From NCBI GenBank assembly GCA_020403425.1, contig JADBXR010000006.1:62001-126000 (forward strand): a DNA stretch of 64,000 nt, given 5' to 3'. This DNA comes from Chitinophagaceae bacterium. GTDB taxonomy: Bacteria; Bacteroidota; Bacteroidia; Chitinophagales; Chitinophagaceae. Made by a program: the position numbers and the translations under genes. The first letter of the stretch is position 1. The number at the start of each line of letters is the position of its first letter. The notes beneath the pieces were generated by a model. That model had not been told where the DNA came from and ran no database searches. It saw nothing but the letters and a program-made list of their open reading frames with translations. Shown in pieces: positions 7,521 through 16,664 of this stretch.

Positions 7521-8852
7521 TCAGACTTTGTCTTCCGGCAATAAGGTCATATCAATGGTAAATGTGGTTCCTTTGCCCAGGGTACTGTCTACCTTGATCT
7601 TGCCTTTATGTGCATCGATCACAGTTTTCACATAACTCATACCCAGCCCAAAGCCTTTTACATTATGCAGGTTACCGGTATGTGCCCGGTAGAATTTTTC
7701 GAATACCCTTTTTACAGATTCCTTACTCATGCCGATCCCATTGTCCGCCACCCGTATCACAATATGGTTCTTGGTACTGTGTGTGGATATCACGATGCTG
7801 AGCTGCTCCTTTGAATACTTGATCGCATTATCGATCAGGTTGGAGAAGAGGTTGGTGAAATGTACTTCGTCTGCCTTCACCAGGTCGTTTCGGGCATTCA
7901 GCAGCAACTGTATGTTTGCCCCTTTCTCCTGTAACTGCAACTGATAATTCTCCAGTACGGCCTGTATCACATCATGCACATGCAAAGAGGTCAGATTCAG
8001 CTGCAGTTCCTGTTTCTCCATGAACGCAGCCTGAAGAATGGTTTCCACATGTTTGTTCATGCGCACATTCTCCTCCTTGATGATATTGCTGAAGTATTTC
8101 GTTTTCTCCTTATCGTTCTGCACTTTCTCGTTCCGCAAAGCATCTACCGCCAGTGATATGGTGGCCAGGGGCGTTTTGAACTCATGCGTCATGTTATTGA
8201 TGAAATCACTCTTGATCTCACTGAGTTTTTTCTGGTACAGTAGCGATTTCACGGTCACATAGAACGCCGCTACGATCACCAGCATGAATACAACGGCGCC
8301 AAAAATCACCCAACGCAATGCATCCCAGATCTGTTTGTCAAAATCGGGCACCACAATGATCAGCATTTCCGGAGTGCCGATCTCTATGTCCTGGTTATTG
8401 ATCGGGATGATCGGAAAATAACGGCGTTTGTTGTTCACCGTATCAAAATATTCCTGGGAAAAATTCTTGCTACCCAGTTCATATTCATCTTCCGCATTGG
8501 TCACGGCAAACTCGAATTCCAATTTTTTCAGGTTGTACCTGTCGAAATTGGCCCGGATCTTTTCCTGCACTTCCTGCGAAGTGAATTTTTCACCGACCAG
8601 CGTAGGTTTCAAAAAATAGAAATGCGGGTCTGAGTTAAAGGTCATCCCCCCTCTACGTGGCAGTCTGAGCATGGGCTTGGAAGTGCTGTTGAAAAGTTCA
8701 TCTGCCACGGTGGCCCCCACCTGCGTATAGTTATTATCATACTGGTTCCGCGTGGTTTCCAATAGGTTATGGAACCATGAGATCTGAAGCAGTATCAGAC
8801 CGAAAAGAGAGAGGGAGATCAGTATGACGATAGCGGGGAAAGTTCTCTTCAT
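7521..8852 (-). CDS. Two-transmembrane sensor histidine kinase, orphan
   Basis: This 443-residue membrane kinase has an N-terminal membrane helix (about residues 5-27), a periplasmic sensor region of about 155 residues with no domain I recognise, and a second helix (about 183-205). The HisKA domain carries the phosphoaccepting His223 in NMTHEFKTPLATIS. The HATPase domain shows an N box, the G1 motif VADNGIGMS and the G2 motif GFGLGMSYVK. The layout resembles Bacteroides RprX. No response regulator is adjacent, so its partner must be encoded elsewhere, and nothing in the sequence tells the signal. It is convergent with queA, 7 bases apart. Confidence 0.92.
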   Translation of the reverse strand: MKRTFPAIVILISLSLFGLILLQISWFHNLLETTRNQYDNNYTQVGATVADELFNSTSKPMLRLPRRGGMTFNSDPHFYFLKPTLVGEKFTSQEVQEKIRANFDRYNLKKLEFEFAVTNAEDEYELGSKNFSQEYFDTVNNKRRYFPIIPINNQDIEIGTPEMLIIVVPDFDKQIWDALRWVIFGAVVFMLVIVAAFYVTVKSLLYQKKLSEIKSDFINNMTHEFKTPLATISLAVDALRNEKVQNDKEKTKYFSNIIKEENVRMNKHVETILQAAFMEKQELQLNLTSLHVHDVIQAVLENYQLQLQEKGANIQLLLNARNDLVKADEVHFTNLFSNLIDNAIKYSKEQLSIVISTHSTKNHIVIRVADNGIGMSKESVKRVFEKFYRAHTGNLHNVKGFGLGMSYVKTVIDAHKGKIKVDSTLGKGTTFTIDMTLLPEDKV

Positions 8853-8959
8853 CCTTACAAATATACTGGGAAGCCGAGATACCTGTTACGGAAGGGAGAG
8901 CTTTATCAGGATTTTAACTGCTGTATTTCCCCCGGGAATTTCGTAACTTACTATCGATT

Positions 8960-9511
8960 ATGACCGATCTGTCAGCTGGCATATTACTCATCTCAAATCC
9001 TTTCCTGAAGGACCCGAACTTTATCCGTTCCGTGATCTTTATCTGCGATTACCGGCAGGATGGAGCTTTTGGCTTTGTCATCAACAAGACCTTTGACCAT
9101 GACATCGGCGACCTGATCGAAGATGCTGAGGGTATCCGTTTCCCGGTATATGAAGGCGGGCCGGTACAGAAAGAGACCCTCCATTTTCTTCACCAGCGCC
9201 CGGACCTGATCACCGGCGGTATGGAGATCACCAACGGCATCTACTGGGGCGGCGACTTTGCCGAAGTACTGAAACTGCTCAGGGAAGAGAAGCTGAGCAG
9301 GACCGAGATCCGTTTTTACCTGGGCTACAGTGGCTGGGACCAGGGACAACTGGAAGATGAAATCAAAGAGAAAAGCTGGATCACCCGGAACGCCAACCCC
9401 AACCTTGTTTTTACCAAGGACCCCTACCAGCTCTGGCGAACCGCCCTCGAGGAATTAGGCGGCGAATACAAACAGATGGTCAATTATCCGATAGACCCGC
9501 AGCTGAATTAA
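8960..9511 (+). CDS. YqgE/AlgH family protein (UPF0301)
   Basis: This 183-residue protein opens with SAGILLISNPFLKDPNFIRSV, followed by FGFVINKTF, YEGGPV and FYLGYSGWDQGQLEDEI, which are the conserved blocks of the YqgE/AlgH family. The family forms a compact cytoplasmic fold; its biochemical role is not established, and the AlgH name comes from an early link to alginate regulation in Pseudomonas. It is a single-gene unit, 107 bases from the divergent histidine kinase and convergent with atpC across a repeat-rich terminator region. Confidence 0.9.
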   Translation: MTDLSAGILLISNPFLKDPNFIRSVIFICDYRQDGAFGFVINKTFDHDIGDLIEDAEGIRFPVYEGGPVQKETLHFLHQRPDLITGGMEITNGIYWGGDFAEVLKLLREEKLSRTEIRFYLGYSGWDQGQLEDEIKEKSWITRNANPNLVFTKDPYQLWRTALEELGGEYKQMVNYPIDPQLN

Positions 9512-9689
9512 TGAGTGAATGAGTGGGTGAGTGAATGAGTGAATGGGGGGATGCAGTAAGTTTACTTTTGTGTTATTGCCAATAAAAAAAACGACCCCGG
9601 TTTCCCGGAGCCGCTCATTATTTCATTTTTCAAATCAAAAAAACATTCACTCATTCACTCATTCTATCATTCACTCATTAAATCATTTC
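9512..9689. repeat. GAGTGAAT word repeat with inverted copies between yqgE and atpC
   Basis: Right after the yqgE stop, the octamer GAGTGAAT or close variants is repeated four times (about 9512-9545). On the other side of the gap, from about 9651 and running just into the 3' end of atpC, the complement (ATTCACTC) recurs, so the two arms can pair across about 105 bases. The arrangement lies between two convergent genes. Confidence 0.75.
9583..9610 (-). terminator. Rho-independent terminator of atpD-atpC
   Basis: On the minus strand CTCCGG, the tetraloop GAAA and CCGGGG form a 6-bp stem with one U-G pair (9610 down to 9595). TCG and a run of eight T residues follow. This is a classic intrinsic terminator 68 bases past the atpC stop codon. 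Confidence 0.8.
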
Positions 9690-9929
9690 CGCCCCTTCTA
9701 CCAGTACGGTCACTTTGTTATTGAGCACTTCTACAAAACCGCTCTGAATAGAGTAGCGTTCTGTGTCGTTTTTGGCTTTCAGGATCTTCAGGGTACCTTT
9801 TCCCAAAGCACTTACTAGCGGGGCGTGTTTGTCGAGAACCTCGAACAGACCAGTAATACCGGGCAACATTACGCCGTATACTTCGCCGCTATAGAGCTTT
9901 TTTTCGGGAGTTAATATTTCTAATGTCAT
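9678..9929 (-). CDS. atpC: F-type ATP synthase epsilon subunit AtpC (short form)
   Basis: From the ATG at 9927-9929 this encodes 83 residues starting MTLEILTPEKKLYSGEV, with LPGITGLFEVLDKHAPLVSAL following, the beta-sandwich domain of the epsilon subunit. Epsilon sits in the central stalk of the F1 motor at the inner membrane. The protein ends right after the beta domain, so the C-terminal helical hairpin that inhibits ATP hydrolysis in E. coli is absent; short epsilons of this size are usual in Bacteroidota. The longer open frame upstream only translates the inverted repeat between atpD and atpC and was rejected. It is cotranscribed with atpD. Confidence 0.94.
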   Translation of the reverse strand: MTLEILTPEKKLYSGEVYGVMLPGITGLFEVLDKHAPLVSALGKGTLKILKAKNDTERYSIQSGFVEVLNNKVTVLVEGAEMI

Positions 9930-9935
9930 TGGATC

Positions 9936-10031
9936 AATTTGAAAATTTGAGAATTTGAAAATTTGAAAATTTTTACAATGCGGAATGGTCTTGACCATTA
10001 TCACATTTTCAAATTCTCAAATTTTCAAATT
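9936..10031. repeat. Perfect 27-bp inverted repeat between atpD and atpC
   Basis: The arm at 9936-9962 (AATTTGAAAATTTGAGAATT and seven more bases) is the exact reverse complement of 10005-10031. The 42-base loop contains a second hairpin, AATGGTC-TT-GACCATT, at about 9982-9997. The element fills almost the whole gap between atpD and atpC, so it would form a very stable hairpin in the shared mRNA. Confidence 0.9.
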
Positions 10032-10033
10032 AA

Positions 10034-11557
<1,524 letters not shown>

Positions 11558-11607
11558 TTAAAATGAGCTTTTTTGCGTCAGGAAACCGGGGTTTTCCAAC
11601 TTGGCGG

Positions 11608-11615
11608 CAAAGGTA
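11608..11615 (-). promoter_or_regulatory. Candidate -7 box (TACCTTTG) for atpD-atpC
   Basis: The minus strand reads TACCTTTGC, a match to the Bacteroidota -7 consensus TAnnTTTG, ending 71 bases upstream of the atpD ATG. No clear TTTG -33 element stands at the usual 19-base distance. The rest of 11537-11800 shows no convincing gene. Confidence 0.5.
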
Positions 11616-11800
11616 AGGGGATGCACCGTTAATTGAGAAAAAACAAGGGGAAAATTGGAAAAATGTGGGAAAGAAAAGGAATTGTAAGCCCCGTAGAGCC
11701 GATTAAGGGCGTAAGTATCCAAAAACAGGCCTTTCACCCTATTTCCTGGCCAACTACTGGCAGGAAGTTCTCGCAGAGGCGCAAAGGCGCGGTATGGACC

Positions 11801-12157
11801 TTATTTCCCTTTCCAAAGGCCGAACAGCAGTTTCAGGGCACCGAAAAGTCCCAGCTTTCTGGCGCCGCCCAGTAGATCCGCTTTCCAGTCGCCAGAGCTG
11901 GCTGCCTGGTCGCCGGATTTCCGGCTTCGGATCAGTTCGAATGCCCCCTTGGCCAGTTTCCAGGCCCCGGTGGCCAGTTCGCCCCCAAGGAACAGCGGGA
12001 CCACACCTGCCGCCACCGATTTCACAACCTCACCGGGCAGGCTCTGTAAGCGGGTGGCCAGACCGGTCTCCCGTTCTTTGATCCGCAATTGGGTCTCCCG
12101 CATCTCGGTCTGCAGATCGGCCAGTGACCGGATCGGTCTATTCGTCTGATTAAGCAT
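11801..12157 (-). CDS. Hypothetical protein of the YtxH/holin trio
   Basis: From the ATG at 12155-12157 this encodes 118 residues. The start is chosen because it overlaps the stop of the holin-like gene by 8 bases, which suggests translational coupling; a longer reading adds MTKHPKK. The N-terminal 40 residues are polar and probably helical (LADLQTEMRETQLRIKERE). A Gly/Ala-rich weakly hydrophobic segment follows (VVKSVAAGVVPLFLGGELATG), and the end is another hydrophobic, basic helix (GLFGALKLLFGLWKGK). I do not recognise a family. The neighbours suggest a membrane-associated role in envelope stress or integrity. Confidence 0.75.
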   Translation of the reverse strand: MLNQTNRPIRSLADLQTEMRETQLRIKERETGLATRLQSLPGEVVKSVAAGVVPLFLGGELATGAWKLAKGAFELIRSRKSGDQAASSGDWKADLLGGARKLGLFGALKLLFGLWKGK

Positions 12158-12512
12158 CTTTTTCGGGTGTTTTGTCAAAGAAGATACGGATCACCGTATC
12201 GATCACTTTTGCCTCGATCCGTTTCCGGCCCAGTATGATGGCGACCAATAACAGGATATACAAACCGGTGATGATGCCAAAACCTGAGAACAGACTACCG
12301 GTAAGCTCTGAAAAATAATAACCGGCCATGATGCTGAGGAACAGCAGCACAAAAAAGGAAAGTAAGCCTATCAGCAGGATCGATACCAGTACGGCAATGA
12401 TCCGGGATGTCTTTTCGCCGGCCTGCAGTTTGAGTAACCAGATCCTGTCCTGCACATATCCTTCCAGGTCTTTTTTCGAAGCCGCAAAAAAGTTTTCTGT
12501 ATTCTCTTCCAT
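12150..12512 (-). CDS. Phage-holin-like small membrane protein (putative holin superfamily 3)
   Basis: This 120-residue protein has a polar N-terminal helix (MEENTENFFAASKKDLEGYV), two strong membrane helices separated by a short turn (about residues 40-65 and 75-95) and a basic tail. This is the pattern of the small chromosomal proteins annotated as phage holin family or Holin-X. They are common in Bacteroidota next to YtxH genes and are not evidence for a prophage. No phage genes are nearby. It is 10 bases downstream of the YtxH gene and overlaps the following small gene. Confidence 0.82.
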   Translation of the reverse strand: MEENTENFFAASKKDLEGYVQDRIWLLKLQAGEKTSRIIAVLVSILLIGLLSFFVLLFLSIMAGYYFSELTGSLFSGFGIITGLYILLLVAIILGRKRIEAKVIDTVIRIFFDKTPEKDA

Positions 12513-12522
12513 TCTTCAATTT

Positions 12523-12771
12523 TTAAGCACTGGTTTGCTGGGATTTCTGTTCCAGGTCGTTGATGAATGCCTTGCCTTTTTGGAGCAGGTCGTTCACCGC
12601 GGTATCGAACCCATGCAATTTCTCTTTCAGTTCTTCCTGTACTTTATCGGCACCCTCCTGTACGTCGCTTACCAGCTCCTGGCCTTTCTCTGTTTTCAGG
12701 AACAATGCCAATGCGGCGCCGGCCACTGCACCCAGCAGTAGACCCGCCATGAATTTCTGATTGTCTGTCAT
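12523..12771 (-). CDS. YtxH domain-containing small protein
   Basis: From the ATG at 12769-12771 this encodes 82 residues starting MTDNQKFMAGLLLGAVAGAALALFL, the glycine/alanine-rich single membrane segment of YtxH proteins. An amphipathic charged helix follows (KGQELVSDVQEGADKVQEEL). YtxH-type proteins are linked to general stress in Bacillus; the function here is unknown. It is the first gene of a leftward trio with the holin-like and hypothetical genes. The in-frame extension upstream has no family similarity and is not used. Confidence 0.85.
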   Translation of the reverse strand: MTDNQKFMAGLLLGAVAGAALALFLKTEKGQELVSDVQEGADKVQEELKEKLHGFDTAVNDLLQKGKAFINDLEQKSQQTSA

Positions 12772-12919
12772 AAGATCAAGTTTATGGGTCGAACAACAGG
12801 TGTCCGAAACAAGGGGTAACATGCAGCAAAACCGCTTTCAACATCTGCTATTCTGTGAATGAAATCTAGCGTTTCTTGGTTATCTTCACAAGACCATCGG
12901 ATTTCACTATACAAGTTAC

Positions 12920-14023
12920 ATGGAAAACGCGCAAGAACATAAGATTAACCGGTATTTTTTCCTGGCGGGCATCCTTTTGTTCGCCTTGTTTTTATTGTAC
13001 AGTCTGCTGGAATTCTTCACCGCTTTCCTGGCGGCCATCATGTTCTATGTACTCAGTAAACATTCGGTGGAATGGCTCATCAAAAAGAAGGGCTGGAACA
13101 AATCTGCCGCGGCCGTGCTGGTGATCATCATATCGTTCTTCATCATCCTCCTTCCCGTTTCACTGATGGCTGCATTGCTATTCAAGAAGGCGCAGGCCAT
13201 CGGTACCGATATCCAGACCGTGGTGGTACAACCCCTGCAGCACCTGGATGCTGTGTTACAGGATCATTTTCATGTAAAACTGATCACAGAAAAAAATATC
13301 GCCGAAGCGCAGGCTTTCATCACTTCCTTCATCTCTTCGCTGCTGAACCAGGGACTGAACCTGCTGGGTACGATCACGATGATGTACTTCTTCCTGTATT
13401 TCCTCATCGTGAACATCAATCGCCTGGAAGCTGCCATTGTTTTTTACCTGCCCTTTAACCGGAAAAAGATAGAACTGTTCGGACAGGAATTGAAGGCCCA
13501 GACCTTCAGCAATGCCGTGGGAGTACCCCTGGTGGCGCTGGCTCAGGGCACTGTGGCCTATATCTCTTACCTGATCGCCGGGGTGGACGAACCGGTATTC
13601 TGGGCCGTCTTCACAGGTTTTGCATCCATCATCCCCATCGTGGGTACGGGATTGATCTGGGTGCCGATGGGTATTTATGTACTGACCAATGACCAGGTAT
13701 GGCAGGGGATTTTTCTGCTCGCCTGGGGACTCATCATCCTGAGCAGTGTAGATAATGTGGTGCGTTTTGTACTGGCCCAGAAAATGGCAGACGTACATCC
13801 GATCGTAACCGTATTGGGCGTGATCGTGGGAATCCGTTATTTCGGCATCACCGGACTGATCTTCGGGCCGTTGATCATTTCTTATTTCATCATCCTGCTA
13901 CGTATCTATTACCTGGAATACCAGAAACCGCATCCCGCCAGGAAAAAGCGAACCCAGGTCACGCCGTATTTCAACATGCCGTTCCTAAAGAGCAAAGAAA
14001 AACCCGGCAACAAGCATCTTTAG
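12920..14023 (+). CDS. AI-2E family transporter (TerC/PerM-type permease)
   Basis: This 367-residue protein has about eight membrane segments and the family blocks FFLYFLIVNINRLE, AVFTGFASIIPIVGTGLIW and HPIVTVLGVIVGIRYFGITGLIFGPLIISY (approximate residues 150, 230 and 295). The AI-2E exporter family (PF01594, PerM) includes proteins linked to autoinducer-2 release and others linked to Na+/H+ exchange, so the substrate cannot be told from sequence. Its TAG stop overlaps the glpF stop tail to tail by 4 bases (14020-14023). Confidence 0.9.
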   Translation: MENAQEHKINRYFFLAGILLFALFLLYSLLEFFTAFLAAIMFYVLSKHSVEWLIKKKGWNKSAAAVLVIIISFFIILLPVSLMAALLFKKAQAIGTDIQTVVVQPLQHLDAVLQDHFHVKLITEKNIAEAQAFITSFISSLLNQGLNLLGTITMMYFFLYFLIVNINRLEAAIVFYLPFNRKKIELFGQELKAQTFSNAVGVPLVALAQGTVAYISYLIAGVDEPVFWAVFTGFASIIPIVGTGLIWVPMGIYVLTNDQVWQGIFLLAWGLIILSSVDNVVRFVLAQKMADVHPIVTVLGVIVGIRYFGITGLIFGPLIISYFIILLRIYYLEYQKPHPARKKRTQVTPYFNMPFLKSKEKPGNKHL

Positions 14024-14727
14024 GCGATCCACTGGTACACCCAGGCAGCGAGTACCGCTCCAACCAAAGGACCTACTACCGGTATCCAGGCATACCACCA
14101 GTCACTCCCGCCTTTATTATGGATGGGCAACAAGGTGTGCATGATACGTGGTCCCAGATCACGGGCGGGATTGATGGCATAACCAGTGGTACCACCAAGG
14201 CTTAGGCCGATACCCAACACCAGCAGAGCTACCGGTAACGCATCCAGTGCCCCCAACGAACTCTGCGATTTGGTGATGAACAAGACTGCCAGTATGAACA
14301 CAAAGGTTCCGATGAGCTCGGAAAGGATATTATCGATAGGATTTTTGATGGCAGGACCGGTACAGAAAACAGCCCTCTTGGTATCCGCATCCTCTGTCCC
14401 GTTAAAATGCTGGCGATAGACCAGCCATACCAGGAAGGCGCCCAACATAGCGCCCAGCAACTGCGCCAGCAGATACCCGGGTACCAATGCCCAGTCAAAT
14501 TTTCCGATAGACGCCAGGGCCACGGTCACCGCCGGATTCAAATGCGCTCCGCTCACAGCAGCAGTGGCATATACGGCCACGAATACAGCAATGGCCCAGC
14601 CGAAAGTAATGGAGATCAGTCCTCCGTTGTTCCCTTTGGTCTTATTAAGGACCACGTTGGCCACTACCCCATCGCCCAGGATGATGAGTAATGCGGTGCC
14701 GGTCAATTCAGCAACGAATGGCGTCAT
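14020..14727 (-). CDS. glpF: Glycerol uptake facilitator / aquaglyceroporin GlpF
   Basis: This 235-residue inner-membrane channel has six membrane segments and the two pore-lining NPA motifs: HLNPAVTVAL with Asn64, and YAINPARDLGPRI near residue 187. The aspartate directly after the second NPAR marks glycerol facilitators rather than pure water channels. glpD and glpK lie just upstream on the same strand, so the channel very likely feeds glycerol to GlpK. A possible -7 box, TATCTTTT, lies at 14748-14755 on the minus strand. Confidence 0.93.
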   Translation of the reverse strand: MTPFVAELTGTALLIILGDGVVANVVLNKTKGNNGGLISITFGWAIAVFVAVYATAAVSGAHLNPAVTVALASIGKFDWALVPGYLLAQLLGAMLGAFLVWLVYRQHFNGTEDADTKRAVFCTGPAIKNPIDNILSELIGTFVFILAVLFITKSQSSLGALDALPVALLVLGIGLSLGGTTGYAINPARDLGPRIMHTLLPIHNKGGSDWWYAWIPVVGPLVGAVLAAWVYQWIA

Positions 14728-15033
14728 AGTATCAATCGTTTAGAGGTAAAAGATAGGGAAATTATACAAGCAATGTGTTGCGGTAATAAAATCGATTATG
14801 CTGTTATTCGGGAATCCTTGTCGCTCTCGGCCGCTGGGCCCCGAGCCTGTTACCGGGCTACTTTTTCTTCTGTCAAAATGTGCTACGCATCATTTTGTCT
14901 GCCTTCGCCTTCGCTCGGCACCGAATAAAAAGAGGCCCGTCCACAGGCACTGATTAATTTTTTTTCATTAAACACCCTGAATTGGCTGTCTTTTTTCTTT
15001 ATAACCATTATAATTATCCGATAACATAAGACA
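14728..15033. other. Non-coding gap between glpF and glpD
   Basis: No gene is apparent. After the glpF upstream region, a G+C-rich stretch (about 14815-14950) contains an imperfect inverted repeat, GTCAAAATG paired with CATTTTGTC, around TGCTACGCAT at about 14873-14900. A GCCTTCGCCTTCGCTCGGC block follows. It looks like a degenerate dispersed intergenic element of the type seen elsewhere in the window. Confidence 0.5.
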
Positions 15034-16575
15034 TTATACCAGCAAATACTGTTGTGCCAGTTCGGTGAATTGGATCACCTGTGCCTGTATCCAGGTTTCC
15101 TCTTTATTCAGTTCGCCAGCCATAAAAGCGGCTACTTGTGGGGCCAGCGCTTTGGCGGCTGCGGCATCCAGGAACAGGATCCGGGTTCTGCGGGCCAGCA
15201 GGTCCTCTACCGTCTGAGCCATCTCAAAGCGGATCGCATACCGGAGTTCCGCCCAGGTATAGGGTTGTTCGGGATGCAGTTTGGCACCCATACCCGCATC
15301 TTCCGAAATGATCCTGGCAATGGCCTGTTCTCTCCCGTCGGGATCGCCTATCTTCAGGTCGCGGGTAATGCATTCCCGCTGGGCAAGACGGGCCACGAAG
15401 ATGGCATTGTTCACCGCGTCTTCCGCCATCTTCCGATATGTGGTCCACTTGCCACCCGTGACCGTGATCAATCCACTGGCAGCGATCATCAACGTATGGT
15501 CTCTCGACAAAAGCGCCGTACTGCCGCCGGAACCTTTTGCCTTAACCAGCGGTCGTAATCCCACAAATACACTTTTCACATCCCCGCGTGTGATGGTTTG
15601 CGTACCGTACTGGTTGATATGTTTCAGAATGAACGCTATTTCCTCTTCCAGTGGCCTGGGTTCAATTTCCGCAGTTTCCACGGGCGTATCTGTGGTTCCC
15701 AGCACCACTTCCCCATGCCAGGGCACTGCAAACAATACCCTGCCATCATCCGTTTTCGGAATCATCATGGCATCATTACCCGGAAAGAAGTGTTTGTCCA
15801 CCACCAGGTGAATGCCCTGCGATGGTGCAACCAGGTTTTCCCGCAGCGCATCATCCAACTGCAGTAAACTATCTGTAAATACCCCGGTGGCATTGATCAC
15901 CACTCTGGTGGACACGGTATACCGGCTACCTGTCATCACATCTTCCAGCTGTACCCGCGTGATCTTCCCGTTCTCTTTTTCAAAACCTATGGCTTTGCAA
16001 TAGTTCACCAGGCTGGCACCATACCGCATGGCTGTTACAGCCAGATCGGTACACAAACGGCTATCGTCGAACTGTCCATCGTAATATAAAATGCCTCCCG
16101 AAAGGTCTTTTGCCTGGATAGCAGGCAACCGTTCCTTCGTTTCCTGTTTAGACAGCAGCTTTGTTTTGCCAAGCGACAGTTTTCCTGAAAGCAGGTCATA
16201 TATCTTCAGGCCCACCGCATAATAGGTCTTCTCCCACCAACTGAAAGCCGGCACAATGAATGCCTGAACCGAAGTAAGATGCGGAGCATTTCGAAGCAGG
16301 TAGCCCCTTTCGCGCAGCGCTTCCCTTACCAGTTTGATGTTGCCCTGCTGCAGGTAGCGTACGCCCCCGTGTACCAGTTTGGTGGAACGGCTGGATGTGC
16401 CTTTGGCAAAGTCGTATTGTTCTACCAGCAAGGTCTTGTAACCGCGGGAAGCAGCATCCAGCGCCGCCCCTAAACCGGTGGCCCCGCCACCAATGATCAC
16501 AATGTCCCATCGATCGTTTTGCGTGTGTTGCAAACGGCTCAGTAAATCATCCCTATCCATTTTCCTTTTTACCAT
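15034..16575 (-). CDS. glpD: Aerobic glycerol-3-phosphate dehydrogenase GlpD
   Basis: This FAD flavoprotein oxidises glycerol-3-phosphate to dihydroxyacetone phosphate and passes electrons to the membrane quinone pool. The dinucleotide-binding motif DIVIIGGGATGLGAALDAASRG is near residue 25, followed by the family signatures GTSSRSTKLVHGGVRYLQQGN and LTVTGGKWTTYRKMAEDAV-like text (here ITVTGGKWTTYRKMAED). A C-terminal helical domain follows. The start is taken at 16575 (MVKRKMDRDD, 513 residues); 16560 (MDRDD) is equally possible, and the longest frame would add an unlikely leader. It belongs with glpF and glpK. Confidence 0.95.
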   Translation of the reverse strand: MVKRKMDRDDLLSRLQHTQNDRWDIVIIGGGATGLGAALDAASRGYKTLLVEQYDFAKGTSSRSTKLVHGGVRYLQQGNIKLVREALRERGYLLRNAPHLTSVQAFIVPAFSWWEKTYYAVGLKIYDLLSGKLSLGKTKLLSKQETKERLPAIQAKDLSGGILYYDGQFDDSRLCTDLAVTAMRYGASLVNYCKAIGFEKENGKITRVQLEDVMTGSRYTVSTRVVINATGVFTDSLLQLDDALRENLVAPSQGIHLVVDKHFFPGNDAMMIPKTDDGRVLFAVPWHGEVVLGTTDTPVETAEIEPRPLEEEIAFILKHINQYGTQTITRGDVKSVFVGLRPLVKAKGSGGSTALLSRDHTLMIAASGLITVTGGKWTTYRKMAEDAVNNAIFVARLAQRECITRDLKIGDPDGREQAIARIISEDAGMGAKLHPEQPYTWAELRYAIRFEMAQTVEDLLARRTRILFLDAAAAKALAPQVAAFMAGELNKEETWIQAQVIQFTELAQQYLLV

Positions 16576-16664
16576 TATCTGTCTTGTGAAAAAGCCATAC
16601 AATTTACCGAATCCAGCCCCCTCAAACCGGACAATATCCTGCACTACCCTTATTTATCAGAAAC

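Noticed and set aside
12150..12512. Prophage holin
   Set aside because: No lysin, capsid or integrase genes are near; the protein is a common chromosomal holin-like type.
13256..13798. Minus-strand ORF of 180 residues opposite the AI-2E gene
   Set aside because: Shadow frame with composition unlike a real protein (very rich in H, Q and D).
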